Assembly (NCBI RefSeq): GCF_041245805.1
Contig: NZ_CP162490.1
Span: 2,767,001-2,831,000 of the forward strand
Direction of reading: 5' to 3'
DNA: 64,000 nt
DNA from: Xanthomonas sp. DAR 34887
GTDB lineage: Bacteria; Pseudomonadota; Gammaproteobacteria; Xanthomonadales; Xanthomonadaceae
Shown here one piece after another: positions 38,868-46,869 of this stretch (its first letter is position 1; each line of letters begins with the position of its first letter). Position numbers and translations under genes: made by a program. Below the pieces are notes generated by a model. The model saw only the letters and a list, made by a program, of their open reading frames with translations. It had not been told where the DNA came from and made no database searches.

Positions 38868-39120
38868 CGTCGCGACTGAAGTCGCTCCCACAAGGACTTG
38901 CGGCTAGCGTGCGGTGCACTCGGGGCTCAGTTCCAACACATCTGGCGCATCGGTGTCGGAAGGTATGCGGCTTCGTTTGTCGCGGCTGAAGCCGCTCCTA
39001 CAGGGGCTTGCGGCGAGCGTGGTGATGCACGGCGGCGCTCAGTTCCGACACATCCGACGCAGCGACGTCGGAAGGTCCGCCGCTTCGTTTTGTCGCGGCT
39101 GAAGCCGCTCCTACAGGGGG
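38868..39120. repeat. Tandem ~111-bp repeats containing REP palindromes
   Basis: Three REP-like palindromes recur in the same orientation: GTCGCGACTGAAGTCGCTCC ending near 38888, and TGTCGCGGCTGAAGCCGCTC starting near 38979 and 39091. The periods are about 110 and 113 bases. The spacers between them are also similar: each has a CTTGCGG, a CTCAGTTCC and a GTCGGAAGGT block. Whole units were therefore duplicated in tandem. The 506-base gap between dapB and the MOSC gene contains this array and the microsatellite, with no convincing gene. Confidence 0.85.
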
Positions 39121-39227
39121 CTTGCGGACAGCAGGCTGGCAGTGCGGGAGAGGCTGTAGCCCGGCGCCATCCAATATTGGGAGGTCCGCGGCCCTACTGG
39201 CGGCCACCGCTGGCCTGCCGGCGCGCC

Positions 39228-39938
39228 CTATTCTGCCGCTGGCTGCCCCAGCAACCGCTTGTCCCAGCACTCGACTTCGCGCTGGGCCAGGCGCCGCTCG
39301 AACAGTACGCGCCAGTTCGGCACCAGCGGCAGCTCCAGCACCTGCTCCAGCTGTGCCAGGTCCACCTCGCGCCGATACAGCAGCTGGATCAGGCGCGCCA
39401 GCGACCAGTCCGGATACGGGCGCTCCAGCAGCACCAGCCGATCGCCGGCAGCGACCTCGCCCGGCTGCAGCACGCGGTAATACCAGCCGGTGCGGCCGCT
39501 TTCCTGCACGCGCCGCGCCAGCGCGGCCACCCCGAAGCGGTCGGACAGCTTCCAGCACGGCTGCCGCGATTGCGAGACCTCCACCAGCGCCGTGCCCAGC
39601 CGCAGCCGGTCGCCCAGACACAGATCGGCCTCGGTGGCGCCGAACGTGCTGAGGTTTTCGCCGAATGCGCCCGGCGCCTCCAGCAAGGCGTGCGCGCCCA
39701 GGTCCTGGCGCCAGGCCGCGTAGTGGTCGCGCGGATAGTGGTGCAACGCCTTGTCCGGGCCGCCGTGCACGCGGCGGTCGCCCTGCTCGTCCAGTTCCAG
39801 GCCCTCGATCCCGATCCGCAACCGGCCAGGCACCGGCCGCTTGTCGATCGCGCTGCGGCTGCCGGGCCGGGTGAAGGCCTGCACGCGGCCGACCAGCACC
39901 GCCTCCACGCCCAGATCCAATGCCGCAGCCGAGCTCAT
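39228..39938 (-). CDS. MOSC domain protein, YiiM type
   Basis: 236 residues from the ATG at 39938; an ATG two codons earlier is also possible. The N-terminal MOSC domain (about 15-165) has family segments GDRRVHGGPDKALHHYPRDHY, GAFGENLSTFGATEADLCLGD and the conserved cysteine in SQSRQPCWKLS. The C-terminal ~50 residues match the '3-alpha' domain that follows MOSC in YiiM proteins. MOSC proteins bind molybdopterin or carry sulfur. YiiM-type proteins are linked to N-hydroxylated-compound reduction; that role is by family only. The aminotransferase gene ends 22 bases upstream on the same strand, so the two may be co-transcribed. Confidence 0.9.
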   Translation of the reverse strand: MSSAAALDLGVEAVLVGRVQAFTRPGSRSAIDKRPVPGRLRIGIEGLELDEQGDRRVHGGPDKALHHYPRDHYAAWRQDLGAHALLEAPGAFGENLSTFGATEADLCLGDRLRLGTALVEVSQSRQPCWKLSDRFGVAALARRVQESGRTGWYYRVLQPGEVAAGDRLVLLERPYPDWSLARLIQLLYRREVDLAQLEQVLELPLVPNWRVLFERRLAQREVECWDKRLLGQPAAE

Positions 39939-39960
39939 GTGCACGCGTCCTGGTGCCGGA

Positions 39961-41163
39961 TCAGGCGACCGCGCTGCGATGCGCGGCGATTTCGGCCTGC
40001 AGCAGTTCGCCGAGGATGCGCACGCCGGTCTCGATGCGTTCTTCCGGCACGGTCACGAACGACAGGCGCAGCGTATTGCGCTGCGGTTCGACCGCGTAGA
40101 ACGGCGCGCCCGGCACGAAGGCGACGTTGCGCTCGATCGCCTTGGCCAGCAGCGCGCCACCATCCATGCCGGCCGGCAATTCGACCCAGATGAACATGCC
40201 GCCGGCCGGGCGGTTCCAGCGCACCTGCGACGGAAAATACTTGCCGAGCGCGTCGAGCATCTGCTGGCAGCGGCTCGCGTACAGGCTGCGGATGCCGGGG
40301 ATGTGCGCATCCAGGAAACCGTCCTGCACCGCCTCGTAGACGATGCGCTGGCTGAACGAGGGCGTGTGCAGGTCCGCCGCCTGCTTGGCCTGCACCAGCT
40401 TGGCGTGCACCGCTTCCGGCGCGACCACGAAGCCCAGGCGCAGGCCCGGCGCCAGCACCTTGGAGAACGAGCCCATGTAGATGGCGCCGTCCGGGTTCAT
40501 CGACAGCAGGCTGGGCAGCGTGTCGCCGCTGTAGCACAGCTCGCCGTAGGGATCGTCCTCGACGATGGGCACGCCGGCCGTGGCCGCGCGCGCGACCAGC
40601 GCCTGCCGCCGGTGCAGCGGCAGGCGCCGCCCGGTCGGGTTCTGGAAATTCGGCAGGCAGTACATGAAGCGCGCACCGGCCAGTTGCGCGTCTTCCAGCG
40701 CATCCACCACCAGCCCGTCGTCGTCCGACTGCATCGCCGCGAACGCGGGCTGGAACAGCGAGAACGCCTGCAGCGCGCCGAGATAGCTGGGCGTTTCCAC
40801 CAGTACCTTGCTGCCTTCGTCGATGAAGACCTTGCCGAGCAGGTCCAGGCCCTGCTGCGATCCGGTGGTGATCAGCACCTGGCCGGGGCGGATCGTGGCG
40901 CCGTCGCGGCTCAGGCGCGCCGCCACCCATTCGCGCAACGGAAGATAGCCTTCGGTCGGGCCGTATTGCAGCGCCGCCTGCGGCGCCTCGCGCAGCACCT
41001 TGTCGCACGCGTACTGCATGCGCGCCACCGGGAACGTGTCCGGCGACGGCAGCCCGCCGGCGAAGGAGATCACCTCCGGGCGTTCGGTGACCTTGAGGAT
41101 TTCGCGGATCGCCGAACTGGTCAGCGCCTGCGCACGGCGGGAGAACTGGAAGGAGGTCGTCAT
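39961..41163 (-). CDS. PLP-dependent aminotransferase, class I/II
   Basis: 400 residues from the ATG at 41163. A fold-type I aminotransferase of the 2-aminoadipate / MocR-like catalytic group. Visible features are SFAGGLPSPDTFPV near the N-terminus, GPTEGYLPLREWVAARL, TTGSQQGLDLLGKVF, the NPTGR loop, the aspartate in IVEDDPYGEL, and the PLP-binding Lys in GSFSKVLAPGLRLGF. The substrate cannot be assigned: aromatic, branched and 2-aminoadipate transaminases share these motifs. It probably forms a two-gene unit with the MOSC gene. The 170-base region upstream holds nothing recognised. Confidence 0.92.
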   Translation of the reverse strand: MTTSFQFSRRAQALTSSAIREILKVTERPEVISFAGGLPSPDTFPVARMQYACDKVLREAPQAALQYGPTEGYLPLREWVAARLSRDGATIRPGQVLITTGSQQGLDLLGKVFIDEGSKVLVETPSYLGALQAFSLFQPAFAAMQSDDDGLVVDALEDAQLAGARFMYCLPNFQNPTGRRLPLHRRQALVARAATAGVPIVEDDPYGELCYSGDTLPSLLSMNPDGAIYMGSFSKVLAPGLRLGFVVAPEAVHAKLVQAKQAADLHTPSFSQRIVYEAVQDGFLDAHIPGIRSLYASRCQQMLDALGKYFPSQVRWNRPAGGMFIWVELPAGMDGGALLAKAIERNVAFVPGAPFYAVEPQRNTLRLSFVTVPEERIETGVRILGELLQAEIAAHRSAVA

Positions 41164-41333
41164 GGCCGATAGCATAACGGCAGCGGCGCCGCGCTCCGCT
41201 GTGCAGCGCAGCGCGAACGGCGCTCAGCGATACACCGGCCCAGCCAGGTCGTGCCTTCGCTGGCGCTTGCGTAAGCCCACCAGCGCCGACGCACGATCGT
41301 GCCGTGGCTCTGCGTGGTCCGCGCGCGCCGGGA

Positions 41334-41729
41334 TCAAGGCTGTGCTGCGGCCTCCAACAACTGCCCCAGCGCGGCATGCGTATACAGACGCACATCCGAT
41401 ATGGCGGGGAGTGTCGCTGTCGCGAACAGCGCCTCGTCCAATTGCAGGATCGGGCCATAGGCGATCGCGGCCTGCGCACCGATGCAAGACAGGCGGCGCA
41501 GCACGGTCAGCCGATAGCCCTGCCCCAGGTAGTAGCGGGTGCCGCCGTCGGCAGGCAATGGCGCTTCGGTGTCGATGCGTGCGTGCGGTGGTGCGCGGCC
41601 GGCCGCGACGGCGCGGAAATCGGCGTCGGCCTGGCGCAATGCGTCGCGCTGCGGCGGCGCGAGCGCCTGCAGATCCAGGCCGAAGAAAGCGCCAGCCGGC
41701 AGCGACAGGGGCAACGACGGAGCGCTCAT
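41334..41729 (-). CDS. Uncharacterised protein downstream of the feo genes
   Basis: 131 residues from the ATG at 41729; a GTG at 41762 would add 11 residues and would begin just after the preceding small gene, so the start is uncertain. Not recognised. Visible segments include LPAGAFFGLDLQALAPPQRDAL, TRYYLGQGYRLTVLRRLSCIG and ILQLDEALFATATLPAISDV. No signal peptide or membrane span is seen. The tight placement after the feoB-linked gene suggests the same transcript. It has codon use like its neighbours and no antisense gene, so it is probably real. Confidence 0.62.
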   Translation of the reverse strand: MSAPSLPLSLPAGAFFGLDLQALAPPQRDALRQADADFRAVAAGRAPPHARIDTEAPLPADGGTRYYLGQGYRLTVLRRLSCIGAQAAIAYGPILQLDEALFATATLPAISDVRLYTHAALGQLLEAAAQP

Positions 41730-41766
41730 GGCAGCCGGTTTCGCCGCGTCCTTTCCCGTCACCAGC

Positions 41767-42021
41767 TCAATGCCGGCGCGGCGGTGCCGGACCGCAGCTG
41801 TCGCAGCCGCCGCATGCGCCGGCGCCGGCGCTGGCCGGCGGCGCGATCCTGCGGCCCATGGCCTGCAGCCAGGACGCGCGGCCCGGCTTGAGCAGGCGCA
41901 CGGCGACGGCGCCGCGCAGCTTGCGCGCGGTGCCGGGGAACTGCTTCTTCAGCACCACCCAGGCGCTGAGCAGCACCGCCAGCGCGATCACCAGGTATTG
42001 CAGCAGCAGCGACGTGCTCAT
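41767..42021 (-). CDS. Small Cys-rich membrane protein linked to FeoB (DUF6587-like)
   Basis: 84 residues: one N-terminal membrane span (LLLQYLVIALAVLLSAWVVL), a basic region, and a C-terminal Cys-rich tail, ACGGCDSCGP. It begins one base after the feoB stop, so it is almost certainly co-translated. Small proteins with a membrane span and Cys motif follow feoB in many bacteria (compare FeoC and 'FeoB-associated Cys-rich' proteins). A metal- or redox-sensing role in ferrous iron uptake is plausible but inferred. The DUF6587 label is from memory. Confidence 0.8.
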   Translation of the reverse strand: MSTSLLLQYLVIALAVLLSAWVVLKKQFPGTARKLRGAVAVRLLKPGRASWLQAMGRRIAPPASAGAGACGGCDSCGPAPPRRH

Positions 42022-42022
42022 C

Positions 42023-43882
42023 TCAGCCGGCTCCCAGCGCCGCCGCGACCTGGTAGGTGACCAGCGAGGCCAGGTACGCCAGCGCGAACAGGTAGAACGC
42101 GGCGAAGCTCATCTGCTTCCAAGAGTTGGTCTCGCGCTTGATCGTGGCCAGGGTGGAAATGCACATCGGCGCGTAGATGTACCAGACCAGCAGCGACAGC
42201 GCGGTGGCCAGCGACCAGCCGTCGCTGATCAGCGGCGACAGCGCCTGCGCGGCGGCATCGTCGTCGGCCGCCGACAGCGCGTACACCGTGGCCAACGACG
42301 CCACCGCCACTTCGCGCGCGGCCAGGCCGGGAATCAGCGCGATGCAGATCTGCCAGTTGAAGCCCAGCGGCGCGAACACCGTGGTCATCGCGTGGCCGAT
42401 GCGGCCGGCGAAGCTGTAGTCGATCGGTGGCAGCGTGGCGTTGGCCGGCGCCGCCGGAAACGACAGCAGGAACCACAGCAGGATGGTCAGCGCCAGGATG
42501 ATGCCGCCGACGCGCTTGAGGAAGATCGCCGCGCGCTCCCACAGGCCCAGCGCCAGGTCGCGCAGATGCGGCACGCGGTACGACGGCAGCTCCAGCAGCA
42601 AGGGATGCTCGCCCTTATCGCGGCGCCACTTCTTCATCGTCCACGACACCGCCAGCGCGCTGGCGATCGCGGCGAAATACAGGCCGAACAGCACCAGGCC
42701 CTGCTGGTTGAACACGCCCCACACCTGCCGCTGCGGGATGAACGCGCCGATCAGCAACGCATACACCGGCAAGCGCGCCGAGCAGGTCATCAGCGGTGCG
42801 ACCAGGATCGTGGCCAGCCGATCGCGCGGGTCCTGGATGCTGCGCGTGGACATGATGCCGGGCACGGCGCAGGCGAAGCTGGACAGCAACGGGATGAACG
42901 AACGCCCCGACAGTCCGGCCGCGGCCATCATCCTGTCGAGCAGGAACGCCGCGCGCGGCAGATAGCCGGATTCCTCCAGCGCCAGAATGAAGGCGAACAG
43001 GATCAGGATCTGCGGCAGGAACACCACCACCCCGCCCAGGCCGGCGATGATGCCGTCGACCAGCAGGCTGTTGAGCGGCCCCTCCGGCAAAGCGCTGCCG
43101 ACCCAGACGCCGAGCGCCTTGCTGCCGCCGTCGATCAGGTCCATCAACGGCGCCGCCCAGGCATACACCGCCTGGAAGATCAGGAACATCACCACCGCCA
43201 GGGTCAGCAGCCCGGCGACCGGATGCAGCAGCCAGCGGTCCAGCGCGTCGTCGATGCGCGAGGTGCGGGTCGGCATCGACACCGCGGCGGCGAGGATGCG
43301 CCGCACCTGCTGGTGGTAGTCGCCCTGCCCTGCGGCCGGCGCCACCGCCGGCGGCAATGCCGGGGCCAGCGCATCGAGCCGTTCGACCAGCGCCCTGGCG
43401 CCGTTGCGGCGCACCGCCACGGTCTCGATCACCGGCACGCCAAGCGCGTCTTCCAGCGCCTGGCGGTCGATCTGGATGCCACGGCGCTGCGCGGCATCGA
43501 CCATGTTCAGCGCCACCAGCATCGGCTTGCCCAGTTCGCGCAACTCCAGCGCAAAACGCAGGTGCAGGCGTAGGTTGGTGGCATCGACCACGCACACCAG
43601 CACGTCCGGCGCCGGCTCGCCCGGATAGAAGCCACGGCACAGGTCGCGGGTGATCGCCTCGTCCAGGCTGGCCGGCTGCAGGCTGTACGCGCCCGGCAGG
43701 TCGAGCACGGCGAAGTCGCGCCCCGACGGCGCGCGGAAACGGCCTTCCTTGCGCTCGACGGTCACGCCGGCGTAGTTGGCCACCTTCTGCTTGCTGCCGG
43801 TGAGCTGGTTGAACAGCGCGGTCTTGCCGCAGTTCGGATTGCCGACCAGGGCCAGGCGCAACGGCACGGCCTCCGCGCTCAT
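42023..43882 (-). CDS. feoB: Ferrous iron transporter FeoB
   Basis: 619 residues, shorter than the 770 of E. coli but usual for xanthomonads. It imports Fe(II) across the inner membrane. The N-terminal G domain has G1 GNPNCGKTALFNQL and G3 DLPGAYSL, with NMVD at G4. The membrane part contains the gate motifs and multiple spans (for example LAVVMFLIFQAVYAW, LPQILILFAFILALEESGYL, SFACAVPGIM). It overlaps feoA by four bases (ATGA) and is followed one base later by the small Cys-rich gene. Confidence 0.96.
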   Translation of the reverse strand: MSAEAVPLRLALVGNPNCGKTALFNQLTGSKQKVANYAGVTVERKEGRFRAPSGRDFAVLDLPGAYSLQPASLDEAITRDLCRGFYPGEPAPDVLVCVVDATNLRLHLRFALELRELGKPMLVALNMVDAAQRRGIQIDRQALEDALGVPVIETVAVRRNGARALVERLDALAPALPPAVAPAAGQGDYHQQVRRILAAAVSMPTRTSRIDDALDRWLLHPVAGLLTLAVVMFLIFQAVYAWAAPLMDLIDGGSKALGVWVGSALPEGPLNSLLVDGIIAGLGGVVVFLPQILILFAFILALEESGYLPRAAFLLDRMMAAAGLSGRSFIPLLSSFACAVPGIMSTRSIQDPRDRLATILVAPLMTCSARLPVYALLIGAFIPQRQVWGVFNQQGLVLFGLYFAAIASALAVSWTMKKWRRDKGEHPLLLELPSYRVPHLRDLALGLWERAAIFLKRVGGIILALTILLWFLLSFPAAPANATLPPIDYSFAGRIGHAMTTVFAPLGFNWQICIALIPGLAAREVAVASLATVYALSAADDDAAAQALSPLISDGWSLATALSLLVWYIYAPMCISTLATIKRETNSWKQMSFAAFYLFALAYLASLVTYQVAAALGAG

Positions 43883-44136
43883 GACTGCGCCTCGGTGCCG
43901 GCTGCGACGCTGACCTGCACCCGCGCCGCTTCGCTGCGGCGCAACGCGAAACGCGTATAGCCGACCTGCACCAGCAACGGCTCGCCGCCGACCGGGCCGC
44001 TGGCCAGCACCTGCACCTGTTCGCCGGCGACGAACCCCAGCTCGCGCAAGCGGCGCGCGATGGCGTCGTTGGGCTGGCGGTCGTGCACGGTCTCCACGGT
44101 GGCGGTGCTGCGCAACGGCATATCGGACAACGTCAC
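43879..44136 (-). CDS. feoA: Ferrous iron transport protein FeoA
   Basis: 85 residues from the GTG at 44136 (VTLSDMPLRSTATVE); the ATG at 44121 is an alternative. FeoA is a small SH3-like protein needed for FeoB function, acting at the cytoplasmic face. The conserved segments IARRLRELGFVAGEQVQVL and GGEPLLVQVGYTRFALRRSEA are present. It is the first gene of the feoA-feoB-small ORF operon. A Fur-box-like AT-rich site lies just upstream. Confidence 0.93.
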   Translation of the reverse strand: MTLSDMPLRSTATVETVHDRQPNDAIARRLRELGFVAGEQVQVLASGPVGGEPLLVQVGYTRFALRRSEAARVQVSVAAGTEAQS

Positions 44137-44150
44137 GGAACGTTCCGTCG

Positions 44151-44170
44151 AATAAGAATGGTTATCAATT
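44151..44170 (-). promoter_or_regulatory. Probable Fur box upstream of feoA
   Basis: The 20-base stretch reads AATTGATAACCATTCTTATT on the minus strand, an AT-rich inverted-repeat-like site close to the Fur consensus GATAATGATAATCATTATC. It is 14 bases upstream of the feoA start, in a place that would overlap the promoter. Iron repression through Fur is the usual control of feoAB. Confidence 0.65.
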
Positions 44171-44261
44171 GTAGCACCGTCGCAGCGCATGATGGCGCGG
44201 CCGGCGCGGCCCGCTATCATCCCCGTATGGCTGCCGTTATCCCTCCGTACGAGAACCGCCG

Positions 44262-45050
44262 ATGAGCGATGCATTGCTGCTGGAGCGCTCAGGCAAGGTC
44301 CTGACGCTGCGGCTGAACCGACCCGAGGTGCGCAACGCGTTCGACGCCGCGCTGATCGCGCAGCTGACCGACGCGCTGCAGGAGATCGGCACCGATTCAA
44401 AGGTCAAGGTGGTGGTGCTGGCCGGCGCCGGCGCGGCGTTCTCGGCCGGCGCCGACCTGCAATGGATGCGCTCGATGGCCAGCGCCAGCGAGGCGGAGAA
44501 TCTGGCCGATGCGCTGGCGCTGGCGCAACTGATGCGCACCCTGGACGAACTGCCCAAGCCGACCGTGGCGCGCGTGCACGGCGCCACCTTCGGCGGCGCG
44601 GTCGGCCTGGTCGCCTGCTGCGACATCGCCGTGGCCTCCACCGACGCGCGCTTCGGACTCAGCGAGAGCCGCCTGGGCTTGTTGCCGGCGGTGATCTCGC
44701 CGTATGTGATCGCCGCGATCGGCGCGCGCCAGGCGCGGCGCTGGTTCGCCAGCGCAGAAGCGTTCGATGCGGCCACCGCTACCCAGATCGGCCTGGTCCA
44801 CCAGACGGTGGCGCCGACCGCACTGGACGCGGCGGTGCAGCGCCAGGTGGAACTGCTCGGCCAGGCCGGCCCGCTCGCCGCCGCCGGCGCCAAGGCGCTG
44901 GTGCGCCGGGTCGCCGCCGGCGGCGACAGCGCCGCGCTGGACCGCGACAACGCCGCGCTGATCGCGCGGCTGCGGGTCTCGGCCGAAGGCCAAGAAGGCC
45001 TGAGCGCCTTCCTGGATAAGCGCGATCCGAACTGGCTGGGCTTCTGGTGA
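44262..45050 (+). CDS. Enoyl-CoA hydratase family protein, possible methylglutaconyl-CoA hydratase
   Basis: 262 residues. Crotonase fold: an N-terminal beta region (LTLRLNRPEVRNAFDAAL), the oxyanion-hole segment GAAFSAGADLQWM, GATFGGAVGLVACCDI and RFGLSESRLGLLPAVISPYV, the last with the typical active-site Glu. It is followed by a VOC-family gene overlapping its stop and by an HMG-CoA lyase-like gene 0.6 kb on. That company suggests leucine/isovalerate breakdown, where LiuC hydrates 3-methylglutaconyl-CoA, but a general enoyl-CoA hydratase role is equally possible. It is divergent from feoA. Confidence 0.88.
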   Translation: MSDALLLERSGKVLTLRLNRPEVRNAFDAALIAQLTDALQEIGTDSKVKVVVLAGAGAAFSAGADLQWMRSMASASEAENLADALALAQLMRTLDELPKPTVARVHGATFGGAVGLVACCDIAVASTDARFGLSESRLGLLPAVISPYVIAAIGARQARRWFASAEAFDAATATQIGLVHQTVAPTALDAAVQRQVELLGQAGPLAAAGAKALVRRVAAGGDSAALDRDNAALIARLRVSAEGQEGLSAFLDKRDPNWLGFW

Positions 45051-45448
45051 GCCCGCTCGACCACATCGGTCTGCGCTGCGTCGACCTGGCGCGCAGTCTC
45101 GCGTTCTACCGCGCCGCATTGGCCGCGCTTGGGCTGGACATCGTGATGGAGGTGAGCGCGGAACAGACCGGCGATCGCCGCCATATCGGTTTCGGCCGCG
45201 ACGGCAAGCCCAGCGTCTGGCTGACCGATGGCGCCACCGGCAGCGGCGGCGAACTGCATCTGGCCTTCGTCGCCGCCGAACGCGCGCAGGTGGATGCCTT
45301 CCATCGCGCCGGGCTGGCCGCCGGCGGTCGCGACAATGGCGCACCCGGGCTGCGGCCGCATTACCACCCCAACTACTATGGCGCCTTCCTGCTGGATCCG
45401 GATGGGCACAACATCGAAGCGGTCTGCCACCAACCGGCGCAGGCCTGA
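45047..45448 (+). CDS. VOC-family (glyoxalase/dioxygenase-fold) protein
   Basis: 133 residues, GTG start overlapping the hydratase stop (GTGA), so translationally coupled to it. The vicinal-oxygen-chelate pattern is clear: DHIGLRCVDLARSLAFYRAAL at the N-terminus, LHLAFVAAERAQVDAFHRAGL in the second half, and YYGAFLLDPDGHNIEAVCH with the metal-ligand Glu near the end. The first metal residue could be His6. Such single-domain VOC proteins act as lyases, isomerases or dioxygenases on many substrates. Its specific reaction is unknown. Confidence 0.87.
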   Translation: MSPLDHIGLRCVDLARSLAFYRAALAALGLDIVMEVSAEQTGDRRHIGFGRDGKPSVWLTDGATGSGGELHLAFVAAERAQVDAFHRAGLAAGGRDNGAPGLRPHYHPNYYGAFLLDPDGHNIEAVCHQPAQA

Positions 45449-45619
45449 GCGGCGCCGAGCGCCGGCGATCGCACATCGCGCAGGCTGCGGCCTGCGCCGC
45501 TCGGCGACGGCGCGCAGCCGTCCACTCCAAGGAATGCATGTGACCGCCAATTCGCCGTTTTTGCCCTGCCCCACGCGGCCTCTGCCGATCGCTTGCGCGC
45601 CGCGCTGCGAGCGCTGCCG

Positions 45620-46513
45620 ATGAGCGACTTCGTCCGCCTGGTGGAAGTGGGACCGCGCGACGGCCTGCAGAACGAGAAAGCCTGGGTCGCCACCGCCGAC
45701 AAGATCGAGTTGATCGCGCAGCTGTCGCGCACCGGCCTGCGCAGCATCGAGGCGACCAGTTTCGTCAGCCCGAAATGGGTGCCGCAGCTGGCCGACGCGG
45801 CAGAGGTCTACGCCGGCATCGTGCCGGCGCCCGGTGTGGACTATCCGGTGCTGGTGCCGAACCTGCAGGGCTACGAGCGTGCGGTCGCGGTCGGCGTGCG
45901 CGAAGTCGCGGTGTTCACCGCCGCCTCGGAAACCTTCAACCGCACCAACACCAATGCCGGCATCGACGAATCGCTGCAGCGCTTCGCGCCGGTGCTGGCG
46001 CGCGCGGCGGCGGACGGGGTCAAGGTGCGCGGCTACGTCTCCACCGTGCTCGGCTGCCCCTACCAGGGCGCGGTGCCGCTGGCCGACGTGGTGCGGGTGG
46101 CGCGGCAGCTGCACGCCATGGGCTGCTACGAGATCTCGCTGGGCGACACCATCGGCGTCGGCACTCCGGACAAGGCGCGGGCGATGCTGCGCGCGGTCGC
46201 CGCCGAATTGCCGATGGCGGCGCTGGCGGTGCATTTCCACGATACCTACGGCCAGGCCCTGGCCAATATCGCCGCGTGCCTGGAGGAAGGCGTGCGCGTG
46301 GTCGACGCGGCGGTGTCCGGCGCCGGCGGCTGCCCGTACGCCAAGGGCGCCAGCGGCAATGTGGCCAGCGAGGACGTGGTCTACCTGCTGCACGGCAACG
46401 GCGTGGCCACCGGCATCGACCTGCCGGCCCTGGCCGCGACCGGGCGCTGGCTGGCGCAGAAGCTCGGCCGCGCCACCGGCAGCAAGGTCGGCCGGGCGCT
46501 GGCGGCGGCGTAA
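45620..46513 (+). CDS. Hydroxymethylglutaryl-CoA lyase-like enzyme
   Basis: 297 residues from the ATG at 45620; the frame is open nine codons earlier. A TIM-barrel HMGL-like lyase: VEVGPRDGLQNEK at the N-terminus holds the metal and substrate residues, SLGDTIGVGTP follows, VHFHDTYGQALAN carries metal-binding histidines, and the HMG-CoA lyase signature GAGGCPYAKGASGN holds the catalytic Cys near residue 239. It cleaves HMG-CoA to acetyl-CoA and acetoacetate, the last step of leucine catabolism. The 171 bases before it have GC-rich self-complementary runs but no gene. Confidence 0.93.
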   Translation: MSDFVRLVEVGPRDGLQNEKAWVATADKIELIAQLSRTGLRSIEATSFVSPKWVPQLADAAEVYAGIVPAPGVDYPVLVPNLQGYERAVAVGVREVAVFTAASETFNRTNTNAGIDESLQRFAPVLARAAADGVKVRGYVSTVLGCPYQGAVPLADVVRVARQLHAMGCYEISLGDTIGVGTPDKARAMLRAVAAELPMAALAVHFHDTYGQALANIAACLEEGVRVVDAAVSGAGGCPYAKGASGNVASEDVVYLLHGNGVATGIDLPALAATGRWLAQKLGRATGSKVGRALAAA

Positions 46514-46869
46514 CCGCGGCCGACCGGCGCATCGGGATCGGCGCGCCTCCGATGCCCACCGATCCTGCACCGGCAATGCCCAGCGTCACTTGCCGCGCTT
46601 GCGCGCCGAGGCCATTCCAAGCCGGTTCGCACGCACGCCGACGCGACTCCGGACGCGACCGGCATCGCATGCCCTTGCGGCTCGCGACAGGCGCACCGAG
46701 CGTCAGCATCGCGGCGCCGCGTTGGCTGTACGCCACCGCGGGAAGGCGCGGCACGCAAAGCACGATACGCCCCCAGGGTTGGCGGGCGCCTCCACGCGCT
46801 GGCGGCCACCAGCCGGCAGCGGCGGCGGAGAGTCGGCTAAAATGCGCGCTTTCCTGGGAGGGAACACTC
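46514..46869. other. Intergenic region upstream of the SDR gene
   Basis: 356 bases without a convincing gene. Near the end, TAAAAT at 46838-46843 is a good -10-like hexamer about 27 bases before the SDR start, followed by GGGAGGG as ribosome binding site. No -35 or operator was identified. Confidence 0.55.

Noticed and set aside
38722..39227. A CRISPR array, because of regularly spaced repeats
   Set aside because: Only about three ~111-base units are present, spacers are similar to each other, the repeat is a REP palindrome, and there are no cas genes.
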